Shown piece by piece: positions 11,380-22,677 of a DNA stretch of 64,000 nt. Origin of the DNA: Asterias rubens (lineage: Eukaryota; Echinodermata; Asteroidea; Forcipulatida; Asteriidae); contig NC_047063.1 of the NCBI RefSeq assembly GCF_902459465.1, positions 20,549,685-20,613,684 of the forward strand, in the 5' to 3' direction. Numbering within the stretch: the stretch's first letter is position 1; every line of letters starts with the position of its first letter. Both the position numbers and the translations under genes were made by a program. The notes under the pieces were generated by a model that saw only the letters and a list, made by a program, of their open reading frames with translations, did no database searches and was not told where the DNA came from.

Positions 11380-12112
11380 CTCGTTTCAAAGGAGTCGGAT
11401 ATAGTGGCATTCTTACGGTGAATGGCATCCGCATCAGTGAGTTAGACATGTTAGTGTAATTTCACACGATGCTCTTTAATACTGTTATGTCGATAACCTG
11501 ATATTGAATTTTATCGTCGAGGCTTCATACACATCGAGGCTGTGCATAGCGGAGTCTCGACATAGAGAGCTGTGACACCGGGGGAAGATAGAGCAGTGAG
11601 CACGGCGCGGATCAAGTCAACGCTAGCATCACACAATAAACACCGTAACATCTCTGCATAAAATAAAATAATACAAAACGTGTCTGGGTGTCCATGCTGT
11701 CAGCGAACATGCCTAGGATTCCTCGTTGATCATCAACAGCCAAGCCCCGAACGTGTGTACAGCTAGATACTACATCACAAGGTTTCATGTTGGCCTTATC
11801 ATCAAGTAGAAGGAGAAGACTGTTAGTATTATAGAGACATTGTGGATTATTACACTTCTGTTGGTGTGTATTTGATATTATATCAGCTCTTCAAAATATC
11901 TGTCAAAATATCTAGAATGGAAGTTGTTTATCCGCGATATTGGAATTATTGAAAATCTACGACGCACATCATTATGAACTATATTATTTTAAACGTGGTC
12001 AGCCCGGCAGTCGGAGACTGTGATTATACCTGAATCCTGAATCTTCTGGGGGTAAACACAAAGGAGTTGACTTGTCACAAATGAGTGGACTTGGGGTTCT
12101 CATTTCAAGGTG
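11380..12112 (+). promoter_or_regulatory. CpG-richer block ending in a strong splice donor
   Basis: From about 11390 to 11640 CpG dinucleotides are frequent (TTATCGTCGAGG, GGAGTCTCGACATAG, CACGGCGCGGATC), unlike the flanks. At 12113 CATTTCAAG is followed by GTGAGTGG, close to the donor consensus. It may be the promoter and untranslated first exon of the MYND gene, whose acceptor is at 33359. That would imply a 21-kb intron and only a short upstream ORF (ATG near 12084). This is inference; RNA evidence is absent. Confidence 0.3.
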
Positions 12113-12837
12113 AGTGGATTTTTAAAGTTGTAAATAATTATACAGTTGTAAGTTAAGCGACAGAAATTATGTCGGAAATTAAAGTGCAGTAACTTCGAAC
12201 ACGTGCATGCGTACAGGACACATGCAGTAATTCAAGGCTACCCGAGTAAATGCCATGATGGGACATATACCAAGAAAGAGAATTTTGAAGACAATTTTTA
12301 CGGCTTATCTTAAAGGACTTGGGTTGAGCATTGTCTTAGTTATTCGAGATTGAGAATGGAAGAGGAAATCTGTTACTTACTGGAGTGTTATCATTTTTAA
12401 ATGAACTAATCCATCCTTTAATTGGCGCTTAAAATAAGAATGACTGAATAAAAATATTATTTTTTTAATCATGACCTGATAAAGGTAACGTCATAATCAT
12501 ATTAAAAAATATACATTAATAAAATAACAATCCTTAAACATGGTTTTATTCGACTCTAACCATTTTGCTTCATGGTCTTAAAAATAGAACAGTAAATAAA
12601 TAAGCAAAAGAATAAACAAACTTAATTAATAGGTAATTAAATATAAATACATATATATTTTAAATAAATAAACATCAATTCATGAGGGACCTACTGCAAA
12701 AACTCTGGTGTCGAAACCAAAATGTGTTGAAATCCAAACACCAAAACTTTGTGTAAATTAATTGAACAACAGTGTTCGTGATGTGAATTGACACCATCTT
12801 TCATGTAGCTCAAACACCAACAACTTTAATAGGTTAC
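12113..12837. other. AT-rich non-coding block
   Basis: Long A/T-rich stretches, notably AATAAATA-type repeats at 12590-12680. No gene or bounded repeat recognised. Confidence 0.4.
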
Positions 12838-13196
12838 TCAAAGGATTTTGGGTACTTTTTGTAACACAAAATACAATGTTCACAGACTTACATTAAACTT
12901 ACACCGTTTGGGGATAATGGTATTAGAACGCTTCCCTTCAAATGTTACTTGCTGAGGTGCTGTAGTTTTTGAGAAATGAGTAAAACAATGTAATGAAAAT
13001 ACGTTTTACATGCTAAAATAATTATCGTCTCATGATCACTAAGACGACAATTATTTTCATGACAATGTTTTACTCATTTCTTACAAACTACAGCACCTCA
13101 GCAAGTAATATTTTCAGGGAAGCTTTCTACTATAATAATTATCTTCAAACTGTGCAAGTTTAATGTAAATCTGTGGCAGTGTGTTTTGTGTTAAAA
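12838..13196. mobile_element. Palindromic MITE, family 3, copy a
   Basis: Arms carry GTGCTGTAGTTTTTGAGAAA and its complement CTCATTTCTTACAAACTACA, with a central hairpin around GTCTCATGATCACTAAGACG. Further copies lie at 29805-30214, 32505-32815 and 55280-55713. Non-coding. The ends here are degraded. Confidence 0.75.
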
Positions 13197-14283
13197 CAAA
13201 CAAATAGCCTGACAGTCAACTGCTGATATTATAGGCTTGGCTAAAATAACAACATTGACTTGCCAGTCTTTTGGGTATTTTTTCTCCTTTCTTTGTTTTG
13301 AGAGATTGCCTAAAATCACAAGGCCTAAAACGGCCTATATTATTTTGGTAAGGGCTATACACACTTTAACTGATTTTGGCTGTCCCAAATCAACTGCCAC
13401 CAGGGGCATATTGCGACTTACTTCCGTGTCTCAAACATCCTCTTCACAATCCATAAGGATGAAGGCATGGGTGTCATCCACTAGGAGCCTGGCTGACGGA
13501 GTAGTTTACATGTAAACCTTCCTAAGTTGTCACAACATTTTGTATATCAATTTAATCGTGTGACTTGAGTCCTCAAAATAGTGAATCAAAGATAAGACGT
13601 AGCTGCTTTGCTTGGTATAGTTCCGTCACGGACAAATCTGCCCGCTCCTTCTTAGGGTGAATTGAAGTTATCTCTTTGTGGGGGAAGGAAGTATGGAGGG
13701 GGGGGGGGGTGATCTCTGAAGAGAAGTCATGCTTGTGTTTGGTATCACTGTGGCAAACTGAATTAGTCAATAAATCCACAAGGTATGAATTCATAATGGT
13801 GGGAATGATCGGATAGCGGAAAATATTAATTTCTTTTTAGGAACTGCAGCATTGGACACTGTGGTGTAGGTTGTGGTATACGTTATGAGTAACGTATATT
13901 TCTAAAAATGTAATTATATTACTAATTTTTCAATCCTTGAAAATGTGATAAAAACAACAGCAAATTGAATCAGATGATTCTGACTGATGTGTAAATTAAA
14001 AGCTGCTTTATTTGCAGGTATATGTAGCTTGACATTGTCAAAAACTATACCGACTGGCAGCTTTTGAGTTTGATATTAATCATCAATAACAGCGTATTCT
14101 TTCCTGAAATTAATTTTGTTTATCCCTTTTTGTCAAAATACCAGTAGGCATATTGAATTTGTCGTAATATTTTTGGTTTTGGTCTTTTAAAAGTCTTTTT
14201 TGAATCTGGTCTAGTCAATAAACAAATTCTTGTCCACTCCAAATTACAAGCTACAATACAAACTATTTCCCGTCATTTAGAAT
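13197..14283. other. Non-coding block
   Basis: No supported gene. A 92-codon ORF at 13237 and a minus ORF at 13573-13794 have no domain features. A run of about 12 G lies near 13700. Confidence 0.4.
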
Positions 14284-14527
14284 CTACAGGGCAAAATTTC
14301 AGAGAGCTGCTTAAGCACAAAACTTTGCTTAAGCAAAAAAATCCTTGCTAAGTAAAATCAGATTACCGGCCAAGACTCCACTCAATTGTTATGCTGAGTA
14401 AACAACAGCTAAATACCGGTCACAAGCAATGTGGCATACAATTTTGGCCATAGTAACATGTGTAAAATAAGCGAGCTATTTTCGTGCTTGAGCAAATGTT
14501 TTGCTTAAGCAGCTCTATGACATAAGC
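14284..14527 (-). mobile_element. MITE, GGGCCCAATTTCATAGAG family, copy 1
   Basis: Inverted ends: GGGCAAAATTTCAGAGAGCT and AGCTCTATGACATAAGCCCC, then CTTAAGCA on both arms. The interior (ACTCCACTCAATTG, AAACAACAGCTAAATAC, GTCACAAGCAATGTGGCAT) matches in reverse the copy at 57199-57441. Confidence 0.8.
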
Positions 14528-14811
14528 CCCTATGGTCTTTGCAATTACATTTAAGTTGCGCACGCGTCTCTCTTGACCAACCGATAGTTTGTTGTATAGT
14601 TGTATTTATTTCGTATATCGGATAAGATAACAAGTACAATAATGCACAGTGATTTGGTAAAAACAAACATTTTAAAAATACAGCAATTCGCAATTTAAAT
14701 ACAGGAAGGAAAAAGAAACAGCTGATGGAGCCCGTAGTATTGCCTAAAAGAAACAAGGCTCCCATCGGAAGCTGATCCCAAAGAAAAATTTTGATACCAA
14801 TTTCGTTGTTA

Positions 14812-14890
14812 CCAACATGATTAGATAGCTCAGTTAATCCGTGTGTGATAGGTTCAAATCCCACTCTAGTCGATTTGTCTTTGTTCAACA
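14812..14890 (+). repeat. tRNA-like SINE head
   Basis: TTAGATAGCTCAGTTAATCC is A-box-like and GGTTCAAATCCCACTC is a B box, spaced as in a tRNA, but no acceptor stem closes. Read as a SINE relic. Confidence 0.45.
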
Positions 14891-14944
14891 TCAAAATCAA
14901 TTCATTGTGACATCGATTTAAATATCCAAAGAGTAAAATAAAGG

Positions 14945-15090
14945 GGGCCCGATTTCATAAAGCTTCTTAAAGCAGAACCAATGCTTAACAATCGTTTACC
15001 AAGCAGAAATGAACAGGATACCAGTGTTACATTGTAGGCCCCCCTTTAATACATTGTTGGCTTATTGAAGCCTTATTCTGAAACGATGTT
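14945..15090 (+). repeat. Partial copy of the GGGCCCAATTTCAT MITE group
   Basis: Begins GGGCCCGATTTCATAAAGCT and contains CAGAAATGAACAGGATACCA. The latter word in reverse is GGTATCCTGCTCATTTCTGC at 26739. The other end is not preserved. Confidence 0.5.
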
Positions 15091-16880
15091 GTGCTTTACC
15101 ACTTTTCTTTTTAATTGGGCCCTGGATTCAAAAAAATTAACAAAATAAATGAGAAATAAATAACACAAATTAGACAAATTAAAGCACAATAAATATAATA
15201 ACTAGTAATAGAAAATAGGGCCTTTACTTCATAATCCTTAGTACGTCATGTTTCGCAGTGCCAAAAAAGAAAAGAAATGAATATTGTACACAAATGGAAA
15301 ACACGTATTTCGCAATGACAAAAACAATTATTGAGATTTCTCATTAAGTAATTTATTAGAAGCGAACCTTTAATAGGTTAAAAGGCAAGGTACAAAGATT
15401 AATTCTCCACAAGCAATACATATTATTTGAAGGGGATTGGAAATAATTAAGTTAAAAAACCCTCTCTATATTACTCGGGCCTCTTTCGACCGTCGTGTGT
15501 GGTAAAAACAAGAAAATTAAGACGAAATCCACAGTAAAGGGAAAACCATTCGAGTCGGTTCAAGCTATAGCCATGTCTTTTGGAGAGCACTTACCGGGAC
15601 ATGGGAAGTATTATTTGTATTATAAAGAAAATACGTCGGAAACACGTACAAAGCCCTGTGATGCACTCACTGTGTGGAAACTCCTTTGTTCTGTAAACAC
15701 TTCCTTTGTTTTGTACACTTAAAGGAAATCTTCTTCGTCACTGTTAATAATGCTGTGTGGGTGTGTGTAAGTCCACATGGTTTTTCAAGTCCCTTTTTAT
15801 TTTGGCTACTTTTGTTCTCTGGTCCTAACTTTGTATATAGCGCAAAAACACACACACAAACCTTACGGCTTCGGTTGGTGGGAACCAAATCGTTCTATTA
15901 TTCCCTTTTCGAAAAAATCCCTGCAGGGTCCAGGTTAAACAAAGAACACCCTTGTGAGGTCCATTCTTTTTTTGAACCCCCCCCCCCAAAAAAAAACCCC
16001 CCAACAACATAAGGAAGCTCCCATTATTTTTTACGCACACACACAATCCAAAAATGCATCCTAGCGGGGCATTCTTTGGTTCTCTCCCTTTTATTGTCCC
16101 TGCACTTAACAGTTTCCCATAAGTTTTGTACACAAATTTCCTTGTGTAAGAGCACCCCATCTTTAAAATTCCTTACGGGGAACCTTTTGTTTTCCCTGTT
16201 TTGTTTTGTCCTTGTTCCCCATAAGGTACCGAAAGTGAGAGCTGATTGCAGTTCTCGCTACAGAAGACCTTGTTACTAATTATAAAACAAGTTTTTTTTT
16301 ACCTGGAACTTCATACAAAACTTTCTCATTTTGCTCCGCAAACCTACACACAGAAGCCCCCCCCCCAGGGACTCTGACTATTAATCGCAAATACAACAAG
16401 TGTAAAAAAAATATTTACCCTATCTAGTGCTTGATTGATATTGAAGCTATATAAATACCTTATTAAAAATGATGTATGTACATATGAATCACTTTAATAT
16501 AAAATTTCAATATAATGTCGTTTTCAACCAAATGATAACCAAAATATTATTTCAAATAAGAATAAGAATAAGAATCGTTCGTCACAGATGGGCTACAAGG
16601 ACGCAAACACGGATGTACAAAACAAAACACAATATAGGTCTGTCGTTTTCTATAAATAATGAATACATCTTGAATGTCAATACTTTCTCCTTCATTAATC
16701 TTAAACAAAAAGTTATTGTGTCAATCAAACTCCTCTGGCAGCCCAGGGATATTAATCATTTTTATATCATTCATGGTCCATATTATTACAATAAGTACTT
16801 CCGTAGAGGTATGTTATTAAATACTCATATGATCCCAGTTCCTATTATGTCTGCTCTTCGACAAGTAGATTATATCGTCC
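15091..16880. other. Non-coding block with odd homopolymer-rich centre
   Basis: Overlapping ORFs on both strands at 15667-16279 share no domain. The centre is rich in AAAA, CCCC, GGGG and TTTT runs (C9 followed by A9 near 15978, CCTTACGGGGAACC near 16170, CCCCATAAGG near 16218). A 146-codon ORF at 16469-16909 is AT-rich, has no recognisable domain and runs into a MITE. I do not call a gene here. Confidence 0.4.
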
Positions 16881-17117
16881 TTAAAGGCAATGGACACTAT
16901 TGGTCATAACTCAAAATAATTTATAGCATAAAAACTTACTTGGTAAACGAGCAATTGAGACCAGTTGACGGTATAAAGCATTCTGAGAAATAACTCCACT
17001 GAAGTAACATAGCTTTTGACCAAGAGGTCAGCTTCTTTCAAATACCCAAAATACTTCAGCTGAAGCCCTTTGTTAAATGCATCTGAAAGCACAAAAAGTT
17101 GCGAAACAAGGATTTTT
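16881..17117 (-). mobile_element. TTAA-type MITE, family 2, truncated
   Basis: Starts TTAAAGGCAATGGACACTAT and carries the family core in reverse (AAAACTTACTTGGTAA, ATGCATCTGAAAGCACA). It stops abruptly where the poly-T composite repeat begins at about 17118, so that repeat probably inserted into it. Confidence 0.7.
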
Positions 17118-18119
17118 AGGTGTTCGGCTTTTAGCCGAAAACCTATTGTTATTGTTAAGTTTTTTTTTTTTTTTTTTTTTTTTTTCTCCGTCTTCTTCTT
17201 CTGCCTGAACGTTCTCCGCCAATTTTGAGAAAAACTGAAACTTGTATGAACTTGAAACTTCTCATGAACATCAACCTCGGTGAGTAGACGGCACCGCAAC
17301 TTTTTTGGAATGGTGACGTCATTGATGACGTCATTACGTTAAATAAACGTGAAATAAACCTTAAATAATTAGAAAAATCATATCTTCAAAACCAAAAGAG
17401 CTACGTTCAAGATTCTTTTTTTACATAAAACCTCTTATAAAGATCTACAAATGCGGTGCACAACGTGACCCCATTTGACCTTTACTTCCGGTCGAAACCG
17501 GAAGTTAAAGTAACAAATCATGTTATTTTGGGCTCTAGAGCCTAAGTGAATAAAAATATGAAAAAATGTCCAATGCATAAAATTTTTTTAAACTCAAGAG
17601 CATTCTAAAAATATAATGTGTGACGTCATAGCTACGTCACAACGAAAATGGTACACGAGGTCGAAAAAAAAATTATTTTGCTATCTCAAAAAATACAGCA
17701 TGTACGGACTTGAAACATGAAGTATTAAACAAATCTTACACAGGGTGTGACCCCATTTGACCTTTACTTCCGATCGAAACCGGAAGTAGTAGTTTGTTTT
17801 ATAAAAAATCGTATCTGAATAATATTATTTTGTGTATTAATATAATAACTTAATTTTAAGGCCCTTCGACGATTCTACAAATGTTTACAATGTGTGACCT
17901 CATTTGACCTTCATTTCCGGTCGAACCCGGAAGTATAAGTTTGTACATACAAAATTGTGTATCTTATTAATGAAACGTGGTACATTAATAATCATTACAT
18001 CAATTTTGAGCTCTCTGGCAATTCTATATGTTTTGCACAAAGTGTGACCCCATTTGACCTTTAAATCCTGTCAAACCGGAAGCTGAAGTTTACTATGACA
18101 AACCTTCATTTCTCCGTCT

Positions 18120-18152
<33 letters not shown>

Positions 18153-18422
18153 CTCCGTCTTCTTCTTCTGCCTGAACGTTCTCCGCCAATTTTGAGAAAA
18201 ACTGAAACTTGTATGAACTTGAAACTTCTCATGAACATCAACCTCGGTGAGTAGACGGCACCGCAACTTTTTTGGAATGGTGACGTCATTACGTTAAATA
18301 AACGTTAAATAAACCTTAAATAATTTGAAAAATCATATCTTCAAACCAAAAGAGCTACGTTCAAGATTCTTTTTGTACATGAAACCTCTTATAAAGATCT
18401 ACAAATGCGGTGCACAACGTGA
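17118..18422 (+). repeat. Poly-T composite repeat with two 270-283 bp end copies
   Basis: A hairpin (TTCGGCTTTTAGCCGAA) and 27-base T run lead into CTCCGTCTTCTTCTTCTGCC. The 283-bp segment 17186-17468 is repeated at 18153-18422 (270 bp, missing a 12-bp TGATGACGTCAT), again after a long T run. Between them lie four repeats of a GTGACCCCATTTGACCTTTA unit with an ACTTCCGG...CCGGAAGT palindrome. No ORF. The class of element is unknown to me. Confidence 0.75.
17466..18083 (+). repeat. Four copies of a GGAAGT palindrome unit
   Basis: The unit GTGACCCCATTTGACCTTTA followed by CTTCCGGTCGAAACCGGAAG occurs at 17466-17506, 17746-17788, 17892-17934 and 18042-18083 with increasing divergence (the last has lost one half-site). 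The spacing is 146 to 280 bp. Each palindrome presents two ETS-type GGAA cores in inverted orientation. Confidence 0.8.
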
Positions 18423-18559
18423 TAAAACGCTTAGAAAAAAGGTTATTTAATAGCTATTCACTTTGTTTTCACAATAACACACAGCATAGCTCACTATCTC
18501 CCCAGTCAACTAAACTTAAAAAGTGATGGCTCGTTAATTCAGGCCAGAAATCCGAACAC

Positions 18560-18724
18560 CTCGAATTTGTTATCAAACAAATTCTTATGTCTAGTTTTCT
18601 CTCATTATTCTCTTGCAACTTCGATGACCAATATAGTTTGTTATTGTATGATATGTTGGGATACACCAAGTGAGAAGACTGGTCCTTAACATTTACCACA
18701 CGGGTAAGTCCATTGCCTTTAAAG
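18560..18724 (-). mobile_element. TTAA-type MITE, family 2, partial
   Basis: Contains CTTGCAACTTCGATGACCAA, GGATACACCAAGTGAGAAGA and ends GTCCATTGCCTTTAAAGG, the family-2 right end in reverse. The left half is missing or unrecognisable. Confidence 0.65.
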
Positions 18725-18809
18725 GGGGAAGACATCATTGGAAGTTTGAAGAGTAGTGTTATTCTTGTTCTAAACCTTAATTAACGAATGTTTGTAGTTT
18801 GCCGAATTC

Positions 18810-18912
18810 CCTCGATGGGAAGATCAGCTAAACAAACAAACACACAAACAAACAAACAAACATACATACAAACAAACAAACAAACAAACAAACAGACAGA
18901 CAGACAAACAAA
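18810..18912 (+). repeat. SINE tail with (CAAA)n microsatellite
   Basis: CTCGATGGGAAGATCAGCTA followed by CAAA repeats with CATA, CAGA and CACA variants. The same junction occurs at 2855-2898, so the microsatellite is a retroposon tail. ORFs on both strands here are repeat artefacts. Confidence 0.75.
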
Positions 18913-18961
18913 TATAAGCGCTGACCCTACCTTTAAATGCATGGACACGTACGTATGCATA

Positions 18962-19261
18962 AAATATGCATAAAATAGCAAAACAAATTGTGAAAATTTC
19001 TGCACAAATTCGTCATCGAATTGCGAGAGAATAATTAAAGAAAAACCACTCTTGTTGCATTAGTTTGTGTGCTTTCAGATGCATTATAAAATGCTTCAGC
19101 CAAAGTTGTTTATGCTTATCATCCGTACTGAGTTACTTCAGAGGGAGCCTTTTTTCACCATGATTTATATTTACAACAGCTCTCCATTGCTCGTTACCAA
19201 GTAAGTTTTTATGCTAGCAATTGTTTTGAATTAGTATACCAATAGTATCCAGTGCATTTAA
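18962..19261 (+). mobile_element. TTAA-type MITE, family 2, degraded
   Basis: Begins inside the core (ATGCATAAAATAGCAAAAC, TTCGTCATCGAATTGCGAG) and ends ACCAATAGTATCCAGTGCATTTAA. The left end is lost. Confidence 0.65.
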
Positions 19262-19874
19262 ATGTTCACCGGGCGCACATGGCACATCCAGTGCTTTGTA
19301 CAGACAGAATGAGCGGTTATAATTGTCGGTCGAACAAGGTTATGCGCCATTTTATGTCACACTAGTCTGTCAGACGTGTCATATTGGAATCAATACACCG
19401 GTTATAGTCCATGTATAAGCCGAGTAGAGCAAACCGTATCATACCGTCTAAATCAACACGCGTCCACAAGCACATTCAGAAAGTCCTATAATAATTATAG
19501 AGGACTGTAACATTAAAGGAAATTTATTTTTACTGTGTAGCGACAAAAATAATGCGAACTACCACTTTATAAATAATGTATACATTGTTGTGGTTTCAGA
19601 AAAATCCGAAAATATACTCAGTTCTCCAGAGTTCTCTATTAAAGAACAAACTCTACCTGGCAAGTAGACATCACACACACACACACATGATGCATGGTGT
19701 TACCGATTACAAAATAATAAAATATTGATACCTCACCATGCAATGCCTGTTGTTGTTAAGTAAGCCCCTGTTTTGAATACATTTTGACACCCCAGTCGTT
19801 TTTCCAAATTCGAGACCTCAAATTCAAATATTTTCAAATACTTTTCTTTGCTTCTATTCATACACAAATGTGTG
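19262..19874. other. Non-coding block
   Basis: No ORF, bounded repeat or exon signal recognised apart from a short (CA)n near 19672. Confidence 0.4.
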
Positions 19875-20254
19875 TTTAAAGGGAAGGTACACGTTTAGGA
19901 GTTGTCAAAGACCAGTCTTCTCACTTGGTGTATCCCATCATAAGATAAAATAACAAGCCTCTGAAAATTTGGGCTCAGTCGGTCATCGAAGTTGCGAGAA
20001 AATGATGAAAGAAAAAAAACACCCTTGTTGGACGAATTTGTGTGCTTTCAGATAGGAATAAAGACTTATAGCTAGACTGTCTTTTATTATTTTAGTGAGA
20101 AATTACCTCTTTCTCAAAAACTACGTTACTTCAGAGGGAGTTGTTTCTCACAATGTTTTATACTGTCAACAGCTCTCCAATGCTAGCTACAAAGTCAGTC
20201 TTTAATTAATATTTTGTTTTGAGTAATTACCAAACGTGTACCTTCCCTTTAAAG
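19875..20254 (+). mobile_element. TTAA-type MITE, family 1
   Basis: TTTAAAGGGAAGGTACACGT and ACGTGTACCTTCCCTTTAAA bound a 380-bp core. Both edges read TTAA, consistent with a TTAA target duplication. Confidence 0.85.
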
Positions 20255-20384
20255 GGACACACCGGCTGAATTGAGCTACTTGGGATACAATAGACTAAGA
20301 TATGACTTCAAAGGTCTTCCAGGAATAGAGAAGAGCAGTCCCTAAAAAAATCATCAAATTTAGCCGTTTTCCCCCAAATACTAC

Positions 20385-20704
20385 TTTCAGAGGCTCCCTC
20401 TGAAGTAACGTAGTTTTTTAGAAAGAAGTAATTTTCCACGAATTTGATTTCGAGACCTCAGATTTAGAATTATTTTGAGGTCTCGAAATCAAGCATCTGA
20501 ACGCCCACAACTTCGTGTGACATGGGTGTTTTAACTTTTATAGTTATCTCGCAACTCCAACGACCAATCGAGCTCAAATTTCAGAGTTTTTTATGCATAT
20601 GTTGAGATACACCAAGTGAGAAGACTGGCCTTTGACAATTACGAATAATGTCCAGTAAGACTGGTCTTTGACAATTACCAATATAGTGTCCATTGTCTTT
20701 AAAC
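20385..20704 (-). mobile_element. TTAA-type MITE, family 2, 5' truncated
   Basis: Core in reverse with the internal palindrome ATTTCGAGACCTCA...TGAGGTCTCGAAAT, ending CCAATATAGTGTCCATTGTC then TTTAAA. The segment GACTGGTCTTTGACAATTAC is duplicated just before the end. Confidence 0.75.
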
Positions 20705-21324
20705 ACTGTTTTGTAATGAAAAGACTTCATACAACATTGAAGGGATTCGGTTCAAGTAGGTAGAGGAAATAAGAAAAGACATCATCTGCCGACAAAACTG
20801 CACTTTTTGTGATAATAACTAATAATAATATGTTTTTCCTGTTCTCTCTTGTGTGAAAAACCCAAAGAAAAGGCTTGATAGTTTCCTACTTCGCTGAAAG
20901 AAATTCTTTCGAAAAATAATCACCCAGAAATAAAATGCAATTAAAGGAAGTTCCATCAGGAAGTATTTGTACACAACTTGCCTTCAATACTGAAAACATA
21001 TGACGTTGGAACAGCTTTAGGACAAATTGAACGTGGCATTTGAGCAAAGGGACAATAGTACTGTCTAATCTTAAAATAGCAAGAAGCAACTATGACAACA
21101 GCGACTTCTGAAAGATATTTATTGAAACTGACGATGACGGCCGAATAGAAAACAAAATCAATTTGTTACGTTGAACGAGACAAATTAATTTATGTATACA
21201 CACGGGATGTATACTGGACCTGAAGCATTTGATGAGTGTTAGGTTACGATGTACATGTATATCTTATAATGCATCATGCATGAAAGCAAAACACAATCTC
21301 GGTTTAAAAAAAAGGAACGGAGAT
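20705..21324. other. Non-coding block
   Basis: No gene or bounded repeat seen. The minus 67-codon ORF at 20886-21089 has no recognisable features. Confidence 0.4.
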
Positions 21325-21703
21325 GTTAAAGACACTGGACACTTTTGTTAATATTGGCAAAGACCAGTCTCCTTACTTGGTGTATCTCGACCTATATGCA
21401 TAAAATAACAAACCTGTGAAAATTTGAGCTCGATTGGTCTTTGGAGTTACGAGATGACTATGAAAGCAAAAAAAAACCTTGTCACACGAAGTTGTGTGCT
21501 TTCAGATGCTTGATTTCGGGACCTCAAATTCTAAACTTGAGGTTTCGAAATCAAATTCGTGGAAAATTACTTCTTTCACTTCAGAAGGAGCCGTTTCTCA
21601 CAATGTTTTATACTACTAACCTCTCCCCATAACTCGTTACCAAGTAAGGTTTTATGCTAATAACTGTTTTGAGTAATTACCAATAGTGTCCACTGTCTTT
21701 AAT
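21325..21703 (+). mobile_element. TTAA-type MITE, family 2
   Basis: Complete copy: TTAAAGACACTGGACACTTT at the left and AATAGTGTCCACTGTCTTTAA at the right, in AT-rich single-copy flanks. The core includes CCTCAAATTC...GAGGTTTCGAAATC. Both edges are TTAA. Confidence 0.85.
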
Positions 21704-21977
21704 GAAATATTAATTTAACTTTGATTAAATTGTTTTTTGTGTGGGAGGTTTTTAGTTTTACCATCGTGTAACTTTGTTATGTATTATAGTTCATGTTGTA
21801 CATGGTGCGTGCCCATGTTTTGTTTTATTGTTGGGATCGCCTAAACTGTTAAATATTTCGCTTTTTTATCCTCGGACCTGTTCTGTGTAGTCCTATTTAT
21901 ATTGTTATTTTTGTGTACGTACCTTATGTTTGCTTCATGGGCCCAATTTCATTCAGCTTGTGTTTAATTCTAAACTT

Positions 21978-22172
21978 TGACTCCCATAAATGGCCGGCCG
22001 TGTTAGTTCGCGACGTAAAATGAAAACCGTGCAATTTTGAGTGATACTTGTGTGGATCATTATATTCTACATTTAAAACACCTTTCTATCCATATGCATT
22101 TCATAACAATAGGTTTCAAACGCTTTTCATAGACCAACTCGTCCGATCCAAGGCAACGTGTTCATTTAAACA
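21978..22172 (+). mobile_element. MITE family 4 (GACCAACTCG), half copy
   Basis: CTCCCATAAATGGCCGGCCG, GTGTGGATCATTATATTCTA and AGACCAACTCGTCCGATCCA match the right half of the complete element at 50131-50490. Confidence 0.65.
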
Positions 22173-22458
22173 AAACCGTCAGGAAAATGTTTGAGGATGG
22201 AAAAAAGGGGTTTTGTCTGTCGTCTCAATTATGATCTTCCATGACATAATTGAGTTAGGGTATTGTATAAAATGATAAATTGTTATAACTGCATCTTGCC
22301 TTGGGCCACTTTGCAGGTGACTGCTTCATTTAGGAATGGCAGATCTACTAGCCTTGACTCAAGGCTCTTGACACAAGCCGCAGCTGTTTCGGCTTCGTTG
22401 TACCCCACGGTATATGTGTATCAAGTACATGCATGCAGTACCGTGCTGTTCGTTGTCC

Positions 22459-22677
22459 AACGTGTGTGCGGCACCTAAATGTAGCCCGAGCCCTAAATGT
22501 AGCCTGACCTAAATTTAGCCCCAAACATGTACCTGCATTTAGGTCCGGGCTACACCTAGGTACATGTTTGGGGCTACATTTAGGTCCGGGCTACATTTAG
22601 GTACATGTTTGGGGCTACATTTAGGTCAGGCTACATTTAGGGCTCAGGCTACATTTAGGTGCCGCACAAACGTGTGA
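22459..22677. repeat. Palindrome built from TACATTTAGG repeats
   Basis: Arms of about 95 bp: TGCGGCACCTAAATGTAGCC near 22466 is mirrored by CTACATTTAGGTGCCGCACA near 22650. The centre holds a direct repeat of TTAGGTCCGGGCTACA and GGTACATGTTTGGGGCTACA. The word CTACATTTAGG or its complement appears about ten times. No coding potential. Confidence 0.85.

Noticed and set aside
14505..14900. 131-codon minus ORF
   Set aside because: Built from a MITE end and a SINE head with AT-rich sequence between; no domain.
15667..16279. Four overlapping ORFs of 67-112 codons on both strands
   Set aside because: They mirror each other, depend on homopolymer runs and contain no recognisable domain.
16469..16909. 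146-codon plus-strand ORF
   Set aside because: AT-rich composition (Ile, Asn, Tyr, Lys-rich), IRIRIRI from a simple repeat, and the end lies inside a MITE. No sign of selection or splice signals can be seen.
18829..18900. CRISPR-like regular repeats
   Set aside because: Four-base microsatellite with no spacers, in a eukaryotic sequence.
18781..19005. Cys/Val/Phe-rich minus ORF and Thr/Asn/Gln-rich plus ORF
   Set aside because: Translation of a (CAAA)n and CAGA/CATA microsatellite at a SINE tail.
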